Source: Kiritimatiellia bacterium (GTDB taxonomy: Bacteria > Verrucomicrobiota > Kiritimatiellia > RFP12 > DVOR01). Taken from it: a stretch of DNA of 30,239 bases. Numbering within the stretch: position 1 is the first letter of the stretch; each line of letters opens with the position of its first letter. Shown piece by piece: positions 1 through 12,600 of this stretch. Location: positions 1-30,239 of the forward strand of contig JAFTHG010000098.1 of assembly GCA_017457555.1 (NCBI GenBank). Reading direction: 5' to 3'. The notes under the pieces are model-generated. The model did no database searches. It saw only the letters and a program-made list of their open reading frames with translations, and had not been told where the DNA came from. The translations under genes were made by a program, and so were the position numbers.

Positions 1-287
1 CCCCTTATGCAGAACGCTTAAACGCAAAACGCTTAACGACCTTTGCACTGTTACGATAAACCACGCTTTGCGGGATTCACAGTGGTAGGCGTTTGCGGTG
101 GCGTGGCGTTTCAGGGGTGGGGCAAAGGGATCTCAGAGATGAGAGGGAATCCGCCGCCCTTTCAGGGCTGAAATCCATCGTCCTCTTTCTGCCCCTTTGT
201 GGTGTTCACAGGGGCTGTGTTGTGGTGTTGCAGCGTTGGGTGGTGTGAGGGGGTGTCTTTTTGAACATTAATATAAAAGAAAAAACT
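1..287. other. Non-coding stretch at window start
   Basis: No convincing gene is visible on either strand. A short direct repeat, AACGCTTAA-(A)CG, occurs at 13-24 and 28-38. Two GC-rich hairpins can be drawn: GCCCT-ttc-AGGGC near 158-170, and one with GCCCC and GGGGC arms near 190-215. Neither is followed by a T-run, so I do not call them terminators. The end of an upstream gene may lie just outside the window. Confidence 0.5.
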
Positions 288-315
288 TTGCTTGTTGGCG
301 CTGATTTGGTAGACT
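288..315 (+). promoter_or_regulatory. Candidate sigma70 promoter for the giant gene
   Basis: A -35-like TTGCTT at 288-293 and a -10-like TAGACT at 310-315 are separated by 16 nt, just downstream of an AT-rich tract (about 265-288). Transcription would start near 322 and give a leader of about 320 nt before the ATG at 644. The match to consensus is moderate, and no other candidate nearby is better. Confidence 0.45.
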
Positions 316-643
316 AATTCTGTGATATGAGAGAAGCGATGAAGACATTTTCACAGAAGTGCCAAGGCACGTCGGTTCAGACCGGCGCGCTCTATCATTG
401 TTATCTCATTGTAATTCAAAGACTTATGCGTGATTGCGTAACACAGGCTTTATCGTATGCGCGCGCCTTCGCGATGCAAGGGATGCATCGGGGTGGGGCG
501 TTGAGCGAACGCAGTTTTTGCGGAAACGGTACGCAGCGTGTGGCTACGACAGGAAAAGTTTTTTCCGCAAATCACCTGACCGAGCTGATTTTTGAGAACG
601 ACAATATGCGCCCAATTTGCGCGATTGCCTGAGGAGTCCGACT
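316..643 (+). other. Structured 5' leader of the giant gene
   Basis: About 320 nt lie between the candidate promoter and the ATG. A 6-bp hairpin CGATGC (472-477)/GCATCG (485-490) is present. A 10-nt inverted repeat TTTGCGGAAA (517-526)/TTTCCGCAAA (562-571) overlaps a local hairpin GGAAAA-gt-TTTTCC (about 552-566), so the two structures are mutually exclusive. A 101-codon frame (327-632) spans the leader, but it lacks a ribosome binding site and resembles no protein I recognise. The ribosome binding site GAGGAG (631-636) sits 7 nt before the ATG. Confidence 0.35.
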
Positions 644-3600
644 ATGAAAACTACGTGGATAAAATCATTCCTTGCTACTGGCATTAAGTGGCTGCCCTGC
701 ACGGTGTTTCTAACCGCTGCGCTCGCGACCACAGTGGTTCAGGCGGCTGAGGTGTCGTATTCGTGGAACAAAAAGAAAGGCTTTGTTGATGCAACAGGCA
801 CTCCTGTGGTCATTGACAAAGACTTCACAATCACCGCAAAGTTCACGATGCCATCAACGGTCAACTCCGGAGATGTGATTGTCTTCAATGCCACAAAGGG
901 CGATGGTACGTCTGTGGGTGGTCTTGGCGTCAAAGGCTGGTCGGGCACGCAAGTTTCGTATCTCGTGGGTGAGGCAACGCAAGGTTCCGGTGGTCACTAC
1001 TCCGAGGATCGTTTCTCAAATACCGACACCAAGGCAAATGGTTCGGGCGTGAATACACTGACGATTACGGCGACAGGGTTTAATGCCGGAGCAGTGGCAT
1101 CGTCCAACTTCAAGATGGATTTCGCCGGAGCTGGAACGGCGGGTTCTGTGGAGAACAATGGTGCTTCGGGTGAAGCGGGACCGACAAATGGCAGTTTCGG
1201 CACGGATCCTTTCTCGTTCACGGGCGTAACGCTGGCGGACGGAGCAAGCTTAATCAGCGCAACACTGACGATGGCGCTGCCGGATCCTGTTTGGGAGTGG
1301 GATGGCACAAAGACTGATGGCACGCTGTGTGACACGGTGAAAACGTTGCCAACGAAACTGGGTGAAACGGTTTATTCGGTCAGCGGTCAGATTTTTGACT
1401 TAAGTACGTTGAACATTCCGTCAAAGACGTTCTCTTTTGCTTTCTGGACGACGCGTGAAGGTCCAGCCAACTGGCGCGACTATGCCGGTTTCGCTAACGA
1501 AGAAGGGTATTTGCAAGTTCAGCGCGATGATACGGGCATCTTTGTGCAATGCTATCTCCAGGATGGGCCAACGTGGGGTTCCGGCAATAATCTGCCGTTT
1601 GCGCTCTCCTCGGTGTCCTATCAGCGCGTGGTGCTCGTACACGACACGACGGTGGTTAAAGTCTATGTGGACGGTAAGCTCATCTCCACAAACACGGTGA
1701 ACAGTGATACGTGGGCGAGTTTGTCCAGCGATACGGGCATCATGAAGTATTTCGGTCTGGGCTGTGCGCCGTCTAAGACGGGTGGCGACAATGGTCGTGC
1801 AGGGACTGCATGGATTGCCGATGCGCGTATTTACAATGTGGCACTGTCGGCGGGTGAAGTGGCCGCCTTCTACAATGCGTATGACTTCTACACCGAAACC
1901 CTTGGATTGAAGCGTTCGACTTCAACCGCTTTGATTGAAGGTGGCAAGTACAGCATCAAGGTGTCGGCTGCGGAAGCCGCGGCAGGGACGCTGCAGATTG
2001 CAGTGCCCAATACTGCGGCAGTCACGGATATCACCTGGGATGTGCGCTACTTTGACGAGGTGGAAAATCTGACGGCCACCTTTGATGCCGCAACGAAGAC
2101 CTATACTTTCTCCTTCACGCCGATTACGGAAGTGGGCGTTGAGAATGCCGAAGTGATTGCGGTCAACTTCGTCAATGAGTACTCGCAGTTGACGGGTGCG
2201 TTCAATAACATGGAGATGGTCGGTTTCGCCGCTCCCGGAAAGGGTGACAAAATCGCATTGCGCCACTGGAATCACTTCCAGATTGCAAATGGTACCAATG
2301 TGGCAACAACGGGTTCGGAAGGGGGCACCTACACCTTGTCGTGGTCTTCGCCTAATGTCTGGTACAATGGCAGCACCGATTCCACCGTGGGTAAGTTGCT
2401 TTACGGGTATCTGGATAATAATTTCAGCCTGACGCTGGAAGGTTTGCCGGTGACGGGCTACGATGTGGCCATCATCAGTGGTGGTGACGGTGGAGCCTTC
2501 AGTCCGATTACGGTGAATGGTACGGCATACATCGGCAGCGAAGGCGCTACGGTTGAAGGCTCCGGAAGCTGGGGAACGCGTTCAAATGGCGGTGCTTTGA
2601 CCGAGGGCACAAATGTGCTCTATGTGCCCAATGTTTACGGGTCGACACTGGAAATTTCACAACCGAATAACGCAACAAATGCCCGTGGCGCTTTGTCTGC
2701 CATTCAGGTCTTTATCCATCCGGCGGCTGGGGCTCAGGACTTTACGGCGGCACCTTCGGGAACGTCGGTCACATTCAGTTCCATTGACTGGGATGAAGGC
2801 ACCTTTGTGGGCGGTGAAGCCAATACGGCAACGCTGACGTTGGAACCCGGCACCACGCTGACGTTTGACGAGTCGCCAATGTTGGCAGAGTTGAAATTGA
2901 TCTCTTCGGGAGAGGTGACGGTCGCTCTGGGTGGTTCGGTAACGTCGCTGGATATTGCTTTGGCCGATATCAATTCGTTCAACTATGCTGAAGTCGGTCA
3001 ACTGAATATCGGCTCTCTGACGGCGACAGCGCTGACGGCTCCCGGCGGTACAACGTTGGCGATGGTGTCGCCCTCGCAAATCACTACGCTGACACGTGCC
3101 AACGGGTCAACGATCAAATTCTCGGAAGCCGTAACAGGCGAAGAGTCGGTCCTGCTGCTACAGGATAACACCACGGTCGAAACCACGGGTAATGTGACCA
3201 TCAACGGTTCAATCAAGGAAACGTTGAAGGGACGCGGTTGGACGCTTTCGGGTGGTACTTCCACTATTTCGGACAGCTTCTATCTGGCAGCCGGTGCTGC
3301 ATGGGCGAACCCGGGGAACAAGGCTTCGCTGAAAATTGAAAATGGTGCCACGTTAACCGTGAATGGCACAGCATCAACGCTTGGCCGCAACAAAACCGAT
3401 GGCGCCATGATGTTCGCTGAATGCGGCAATGGTTCAACGGTGACGATTACGGGTGAAGGCTCTGCGCTCTCTGTGCCGAATGGTGCGATTAACCTTTCGC
3501 GTGACGGCGCTACGACAGCTACCGTTTCGGATGGCGCCTCGCTGACCGCCTATAAGCTGGGCGGAACCTCTAATTCCAGCACTCTGACGATTAATAATGC

Positions 3601-6600
3601 TACGTTGGTGCTCGGCAAGGCCGATGCCACAGATGGCACCGTGCAGATGACGGCCGGCAAGTTGATTCTGGATGGTGCAACGCTTTCAGCCAATGGTGAC
3701 TGGAGTGTCAATACGGGGTCAACTGCTTCTCAGATTGAAGTGGCCAATACGCTGACAGTTAATCCCAATGGCAAGACGATTACGTTGCGGAATATGACCT
3801 TCCAGACGGGGGCTGCGCTCACCGCAACCGGTTCCGGCGTACTGGATATCCGTGAACTCTCCGGTATGGATGCTTATACCAAGACGCTTTCCGGCACGGT
3901 AAATGTGAAGACCGCTGCAGGCTCGGAAGGCACGGTGACTTTGGGCGATGATGCCACGATCACCCTCTATCTCTCCAGCCAGCAGATGATTACGGGCTAT
4001 ACTGCTGCAGGAGTGACCGGTAATGGCACCATTGTTTTCATGGATCCGGACGGAAATGAAGTGACTGAAGGCGTTTCCGGAAACGTTTACTTGCCGGCAA
4101 CGCCGCGTTGGACGGCAACGACTGCAACAGGCAGCTGGAGTGACACTACGCTGTGGAGCACAGGCACGGTTCCGACCTCGGGTGATATTGTAATTGATAT
4201 TACGGGTGTGACGGACGATGTGACGTTGACCGTGGATGCTACAACCACGCTGGGCACGGTAACGGTGCTCGGTGGTGAAAACACGCTGACCTTCAGCCCG
4301 ACCGCAACGAATGCGTTGACGGTTTCAAAGATTGATCTTTCGGCCAATACCGATGTCCGCAATGGAATCACGTTAACGGCAGATGGCACGGTGGTCATTG
4401 CAGAAGGCGCGACACTGACGGTGCCGAATAATATGGTCTATTCGGGTGATGCAATCAGTTTGGCGGCAGATGGCTTGCCTGCCCGTGTGACAGGTCCGGG
4501 CACGCTGGCTCTCGATTTGGGCGCAAGTACTTCGGTGAATCTGACAGGCTCCAATGCCAATTATAAACTGGGGCTTACGGTGCTCTCCGGTACGCTCAAT
4601 CTTCCCAATAAGGGAGGTGACGGTCCGGGTAAGGGACGTATCATTACTGTTTCAGGCAGCTCTTCCAAGTTGAAGCTCTCCAATGATGATGCAATGGGGT
4701 GGAACTATGCGGCAGGCCAGAAGGTTGCTCTGTATGATGGCGGCACCCTGTGGATCACAAAGCGTGACACAATGGTGGCAGATGTGGATATGCGCGCCGG
4801 TAAGATATTGTTGGACAAGAGCGCGAATGCAAATCGTGGTTTGGACTTGTATCATGCCAATATCTTTACTGTCTATGCGGCAGAGGGTGCTACTGCGACT
4901 GCGCCTACAGAATCGTCGTTCACCTTCTCAAGCGATACGGCCACAGCAGGACAGACCGTGTTAATCCGTGATGGGGACTTGACCTTTGATGTAAAGGCCA
5001 ATGCTCGCTTGACGGTTGATGCAAAGTTGGTTGCCGGTGAAGCAGGATTGAATGCCGGCGGCACGCCCGGTAAGCTCATTAAGAATGGTGACGGTGAATT
5101 GGTGTTGACCGCCGCCAACACCTATAATACGGTTACAGACGTGAATGCCGGTGTGGTGACGCTTTCGGGTAATGGTAAGTTTGGCTCCGGCACGGTGACG
5201 CTTGCCTCGGGTGCCGTGGTGAATCTGGTCGTTGCGGATGGTGCTACGAAGAATCTGACAGCGTATGGTTCGCTCAGCGCTGTGGCAGGCTCTATTATAA
5301 GGAAATCCGGAGCAGGTGCTTTGACGATGGATACCGCCTTTGCCGGAAAGGTGGAAGTGCTGGGCGGAACGTTGGCACTGGGAACACGTCGCGATGTGAC
5401 AATTGCCGCTTTGGCAGATGGCGCTGTGGTGGAATTAACCCGTGCAACGGGGGAACAAACCATTACCATTCCGACGACGCTGACGGCAGCACCTGCAGCA
5501 TCGGCTTTCTCCATTGCGGGACAGGCTCCGGAAAGCGTTACGTTGGAAAATGGCAATCTTGTCGTAACACCGCGTTCGGCAAGTTATTACTGGGTGCCGG
5601 CAGGGACAGATACGAACTGGTTGACCCTCAACAACTGGCGTTTCGGCAGTGTGACCGGGTCGGCAGCAACGGAACTTCCCACCGCAGTATCAGACGTGTA
5701 TGTTGTTGTGCCGAAGACAACGGCAGTAACGCTCACATTGGATGGCGATGTCACCGTGAACACGATGACGGTGCTTGCTTCCGGCACAGGCGAAAATGGT
5801 ACACTGACAATCGATGGTACTGCTTCCCTGACAGCCACTTCCTTGACGGTCGAAGAAGCTACGGTTGAAACGGCAAAGTTGAATGTACCAACCGTTACAT
5901 TGAATACCAATGCTCAAGTAATCGCTACGGTCGCAGAGGGGACAACGTGGAATGTCAACCGTCTCTCCGGTGTGGGTACCTTCGTTAAGAATGGGGTAGG
6001 GACGCTTCAATTAGCAGTGCCCTCTTCAACGGCCCGTACGGTTGCAGAAGGTGTGACGATTACGGTCAATGATGGTGTGTTGCAGACTTACCTGAATGGT
6101 AATGACAACAATCCGATCTTGAAGAATGTGGTCTTGAACTTTGCAGCAGAAGCCGATGGCTTCCGTTCGCATGGTTGGTTAGGCTTGGATGGTTCTGTCA
6201 CGGTGAATACGGCTGCAGATTTGACATTTGCTGCGGCGGTAGGTGCCGTTCCCTCACTTCAGGGCTCTGGCACGTTAGTGAAGCAGGGCGCAGGAACCTT
6301 CACGTGGGATTTGCGCGGTGGTGAACATGCCAATCCGATGACGATTGAGGCAGGAGCAATTGCCTTTGCAGGAAGCGGTTCGCAAACAGCGGCAATTTCG
6401 GGTGCCGGTCAGGTGAAGATTCCTACTGGTGCAACGATTACCTTTACCGTGGCGAATACCTATTCTGGCGGCACCTCTATTGTTGAGGGAGCAACCTTGA
6501 CCGCCAATGATACGAATGGTCTTGGCACAGCGGCAATCACGGGTGCCGGTAAGCTGATTGTGAACGGTTATCCTGCCAATGCTACTGTCCGTAATTCGCT

Positions 6601-9600
6601 CGGCGATACGGCATGGATGGGCCACTATGTGAATACGGCTGACAACACTCTGGCAGATAACGGCAATTGGTTGGGCGCTGTAGGTAACACCTCTTCCATT
6701 GTTGAATTCACGGGTGTGAATGCGGGGCACTTGGCTAAGGCCGGTTCAATGAATGCCACATTAAAAGTGACCGGTTCCATTACATTGAATAATGGATGGA
6801 GTAATAATGGCGGTTACACCTTTAATGGCGCACTTTTGGGCGAGGGTACTCTCGCTACAACGGGTGATCAGACCGATGTCTTGAAATTCCTCGGCGAAAC
6901 AAAGGATTTTGCAGGTACAATCAACGTTGCGGGCAGTCATTGTGTTGCCTTTGGTGAACAAGCTGATGATGGCACTAAGGTTGGCATGCTGGTGGTGCAG
7001 ACCGGTAAGACGGCAAACATCGCCGCAGGAAAGATCTGGACGGCTGTTAATGGTATTGAGGTCGCTGGTACGTTGAGCGGCACCGGTAAGATTGGTGATG
7101 AAACGGGTGCAAACGGTACCTTGAAGCTGGTCGCAGATGCGTGTCTGGATGTGACGGGTGGCACGTTGACCGTGGCAACGCTGGATACGCTTCCGGATAC
7201 GCTGACGGTGAAGTCTGCCGGCGCTCTGGTTACCATTACAGATCGTATTGATGTGATGACGGTGACGGAATCGGTGCCGACGTTGACCGATGTCACCGTG
7301 ACGCTTCTGAATGCAGAAGGTCAGAGCCTGGGTGCGGATTACGCATTGACCTCTACCACCAATGCAGATGGTGACATCATTATTCAGGTGATGTTGGCAG
7401 AAGAAGCAGAAACCTATACTATTAATATGGTAGAGGATGGCATCACCTCTTTGACGGAAGCTCTCGCGGGCGGTGTCTTCGGTGCTGGCGTTACCGCATT
7501 GCCGGAAGAATCCTTCAATCTGGTCATTAACTTTGGTGACGTTGCTGCTGGTGGAACGGCGGTTCCCGGTACGTTTGATTTGGATCACGCTACGGATGTG
7601 AAGATCTCCGTTTTGACGGTGAAGGGAACCAATGGCGGAACCGTGACACAGACCTCCGAAAAGGATGTGACTGTGGCGCAGACGACAATTGTTTCCGGCG
7701 TGGAAGTGGCTTTACCGGTAACATTGGTTGCAAAGACGCAGGTTGCAGATGTGGCAGCAGATGCGCGTCTGGTGATTCAGGTGCCGGATAATGCCGGAGA
7801 TATTACGGTTGCAACGAAGATCACGGGCGCAGGAGCCGTGGCGCTTGAATTGGCTGATGGCGCAACTGGAACAGGTTCCTCCGTGGTCTTTTCTGCGACA
7901 ACAAGCACCTATGCAGGTGGCACTGCTATCGCCACCGGTACGCATTTGAAGATGGCCGAAGCGAATGTGCTCGGTACCGGCGCTATCTCCGGTTGGAACG
8001 ATGGTTACGGTACGTTGAATTTCAAACCTGTTATCAGCACAACTGCAACGACAGCACCGACACTTGCTACGGACTGGGCGGGTACTGTTGTGCTGGAAGA
8101 TGTTGCAAACGTAAAGGGTTTCACGATTCCGACATATGCGCCAAATGCAAACGCAACGGTGACATTGAAGAATGTTACAGGCTGGTCGGCCACCGGAAAG
8201 CAAACGCTGGTGGGCAACCTGATTTTGGAAGAGAATGGTTATCAGCCGACAGATGGATCGAGCTCAAACCGAGCCAATTTGGTTGTGACCGGTAAATTAA
8301 AGGGCAATGGCTGGATTAAGGCTCCAACGAAGGGTAACTTCTATTATGGTTACAGCTTTGCTGATGCCTCAGAATTCACTGGAAGCATTCACCTTGCGAC
8401 AGGTTATGGCGCACGTACGTCGGTAATCTTCGGCGTGTTGGATTCCTGGTCTTCTGCTTATGATGGCAATGTTACCATTTTGGAAGGTACAACGGCAACG
8501 ATTGCAGAGAGTGCTGTTTGGACTCCGGCTGCAAATCATGCCATTGTTGTAAATGGTACGGTTGGTGGCGCAGGTACGATTGCAACGAAATTGACGGTGG
8601 GCGAGGGGGCAACCCTGTTGGCTTCGGCAGATTCCTGCCTGAAACTTGCCGCAGATACAACGTTGAGTCTGCCTACTCAATTCACTGTGCAGTTGCCTGA
8701 AAACACAACACTCCAGCCCGGTGTTCCGTTTGTAATTTTGGATCGTGCTGATACGACAACGCTTTCGGTGACCGGTTCGACCGTGACGGTGATGTCTGGT
8801 ACAACGCCTGTTGAAGATGCCATTCTGAGTGTGACAACGGATGGTGATGTGGCCGTTCAGATTCCTGCAGCCTTTGAAGCCGAAGTGTCTGCAGTCAATG
8901 TGGCATGGGAAGATCTTGCTTGGACGAAGGGTGGTGTGGCAACTACCGATAAGCCGTCGGCATTAGATCGTGCGACCTTGAAGGTTCAGGTGGCGGATGC
9001 GTGTATCACAAGTGATACCTTGTTGACGATTGGACAGTTGGCAGTTGAAGGTGAAGCGGTTGCTTTGCGCTTCACGCGTGACTGTATCACGCAAGCGATG
9101 TATGAGGCGATCCCGACAACCGTGACCTTGGTTGAAACTGCAACCGGTCTGGATGAAAAGATTACGGTTCAGGTGGCAACACTCAAGTATGGTGCTTTGG
9201 CCACTGTGACGCAGACTGAAACTGTTGCAACGGCAGCATTGACACTGCCGGAAGGCGCCGCACAGGGCTCCGGTGCAACAATCTATTCCATCAGCTTGGC
9301 TCTGAATGGTTATCAGATTGCTGATACGGATGTGACCGGTCTTGATGGGTATGAAGTGCTTGGTACCAACTGGACGCGAATCACAGGTGGCCAGTCTTCG
9401 GCATCCGGTACGGCCGATTTGATTGCGGTGCCATTGTCGGACGCAACCTCGAATACCGCACAGCAGACAGTAACCGCAGGGGCGATTTCGTATACGGTGG
9501 GGAATAACTTCTACCGTGCGCCGAATGCACCGATTCCTTTGTTGAAGGGTTATGCTGATGACGGTGGTACCACCTCGCTGTCAATTAACTTGCCAGCTGA

Positions 9601-12600
9601 AGAAGCGGCGAAGGGCTACACTGTGATTGTCTATGCTTCAAATGACTCGGCCTCGGACAATTACAATTTTGCCAACTTCACTGTGAATGACGTCCATTAT
9701 ACAGCGGTAAACGGTAAGACGCAGGAAGGTACGGCAGGATGGGGTAATCCCGGTCCCTACGATTCGTCTGAAAGTGCCTTGGCAGAAGGTGTTAATACGC
9801 TGATTGTTAAGAATCAGACGGCAGCAACGGTGACAATTTCGGAAAACAACTCCGGTAGTTCCCGTGGTGGTTTGGCCGGTGTGCAGATTGTCTTTGAATC
9901 GGTGGACTATGAATTGATTCCCGGTGTGACCGCTACGGTAACGGCCGCAACGGCAGATACTGTTGTTGCCTGGAGTGATTTGACGTGGGTTGATGATGAC
10001 GGTAATCCGGCCACTGCTCCTGTCGCCAATACTCCTGCAACGGTGGTCTTTGAAAGCGATGCCTCACTGGATTTGACTGGTGCAACCGCACTTCAGATTC
10101 AGGTGTTGGGTTACAATCACCGCGTTCGCTTTACCCCGGAGAGTGTGCCGGAAACGGTACCCTTTGTCTTCTCGGAAGACACCATTTACCGTTTGGCTAC
10201 GGCAGCAGATACACTTCCGGAAAATGTGGAACGCATGCCGGGAACACTGCGTTATGAATATACGTATGATGCTACAACAACTGCATACGCCACAATTTCG
10301 AAGACTGTGAGTGACTTTACGGAGGGCTTCTCCGGAAACTTCTCGGCCAATGGCGGTACGATTCGCTTCTCGGGCGGAGAAGTGGTGCTTCCGAATGTCA
10401 ACGGCTCTGCCACGGCGACGACCGTTGTCTTTGGCGGTACCAGCCGTACCACTGTGGCAGATATCATGCGCTTGGGCGAAGGCGAATTTATTGTACGCGA
10501 TACGGCCTCTGTGACGACGTCTCGCCTGTCGCTTTCGGATGGAGCGCCCGGTTACACGACGGCTTTGACGTTGGAAGATTCGGCGCAGATCCGCGTGACG
10601 GGCACCACGAATGTGGATCAGAATACCGCATCGATTATGGTCGGCCACTGGAATGGTGTGTCCTCGTTGACATTGCGTGACAATGCACGCTTGATTGCAG
10701 AAGCCACCGATGTGCTCGTGGGTAAGACGGGTAATACGCAGACCATTACCTTGGAAGGTGGTGAAATGCGCGTCCGTGGCGTAAAACTTTCGGCAAATGC
10801 CAGCGGTACAAATACCTTGACGCTGGCTGGCGGTACGTTGCTTGTGGGTAAGACGGGCATCAATCACTATGGTTCCACCACGTTGGCTCTCAATTTTGAG
10901 GGTGGAGCTCTGGGCGCTTTGACGGATACGGTAATGTTGGGTGCCGATGCGGCTGCGACAATTGCCACGTTGACAGGGACTCCGACGTTTGCCTCTGAGG
11001 CAGATGCGACACTGGAATTGACACAGGAAGAACCCTTCTTAACGGGTGGTGCTGTGGTTAATCAGAGCGGCACGTTGCAGGTGGGCGATATCACGTTGAA
11101 CGAGATGACGCTTGAAGGTGGCACGTTGAAAGTCGTGGGTGGTTTGGATGTTGAAACCCTCACCGCAGCGTCCTCAAGCAAAATTGCCTTTGATCGCGGA
11201 GTCTTGACGGCGACAACGTGTACTTTGAGTGACCCGGTGACGCTTGAAATTCCCCTGCGGAATCGTCTGAGTGAGGGTGGTTATATCCAGATGCGAAATG
11301 GTGGCGTATTGCCGGATTTGAGTGGTACTATTGTGTCGCTTGTTCTGGATGCCAATCGCACGGATGCAGAAAAGGTCTTACCGGAAGTGCCGTTGGTGCT
11401 CGGTGCTTATACCGATGGCACAGAGCCTAATGTGAAGGGCTTCGGTTTAACCAATAACACCAATAACGCCATCGCCGATTCCGAATTGGTTTTGCAGCAG
11501 GGTGATTTGGGCGCAGGCCTTTATGTGTCCCTGACGGGTACGGAAGTCTTGAAGCGTCACGATGCTATCTTGAATCAGACAACTCCCGGCACGGGCTATG
11601 ACCTGTTGCAGAATACGGCAGATGCTTATCCGTACTATTACTTCACCGCAACGGTTTCGGATGCACGTCTGCTGATTCCGGCCGGTGGTGTTGCCGTGTC
11701 GCATCCGACCTTCTCCGGCGAAAAGACACGTATTGTTGTCGCCGGTGATACGATGGTAACGCCGTTGAAGGCCAACAGTGTTGCAATTACGACAGACATT
11801 ATCTTTGACCTCTCGGCATGGGCAAGCGTGCTGCCGGACTTTGTCCGTGGCGCTGTGCGTGATGTGCCGGCTTCTTTCTGCCTGATCAGTGGTGGTATTA
11901 CCATGGCAGAAGGCGTCACTCTTGAAGTTGATACGGGAGACTTTGAAATTCCGGCGGGCTTTGACGTAAGCGTTGAGGCAACCAAGGATGGTCTCTATCT
12001 GGTCATTGCCGCCAACCGCCCGGCTCATACGGTGTCGGTGAACTTCACGGATGTGACAACGCCTCTGGTCGCGCCTCCGGCCAAACCGGGTGTCTATGCA
12101 ACCGATGTGGTAGCTTGGAATGATTTGAATTCGGTTTACTCGTCGGCCGCACTCAAGGTGACTGATTTTGGCGGTATGCCTTCAACGACGGCAACCTCGG
12201 TGGATGGCACGGAGGCAACACGTTTGTTGGTCTACACCTCCAAGGTGAATACATTTGCCGATGCGCCTTCTTCGATGCTGAAGGTCTGGTTAAGTGACAC
12301 AGCAGAGCAGACAATCCGCATTCAGAATGTACCGTTTGAAGCCTATCGCGTGGCACTGATCTTCGCAAATGATTTGGAAGCTGCCGCGTATGCTCCGATT
12401 CAGGTGGGCGAGGGTACGTACACGATGGATGGCGAAGGCTACACGCGCCGCGACATCTCTGCCTACACGGTAAAGCATGCAACAACCGGCCTGGTCACGC
12501 TTGAAGTGTCCGGTGATGCAGCATGGGGAACTACCGATGCACCGGAAGCCGCCGAACCTGTGGTACTGGGGCAGAATGCGCTGATAACGGATGTTTTGAC

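Noticed and set aside
158..215. Terminators near the window start
   Set aside because: The hairpins there are not followed by a T-run, so an intrinsic terminator is not supported.
327..632. 101-codon frame before the giant gene as a real protein gene
   Set aside because: No ribosome binding site and no recognisable domain. Kept only as a possible leader frame in the findings.
617..643. TTG start at 617 for the giant gene
   Set aside because: It would add MRDCLRSPT before a good signal peptide. The ATG at 644 has GAGGAG at the right distance.
6761..7588. 275-codon minus-strand open frame
   Set aside because: Same situation: antisense to the PATR region, low-complexity basic composition, no domain.
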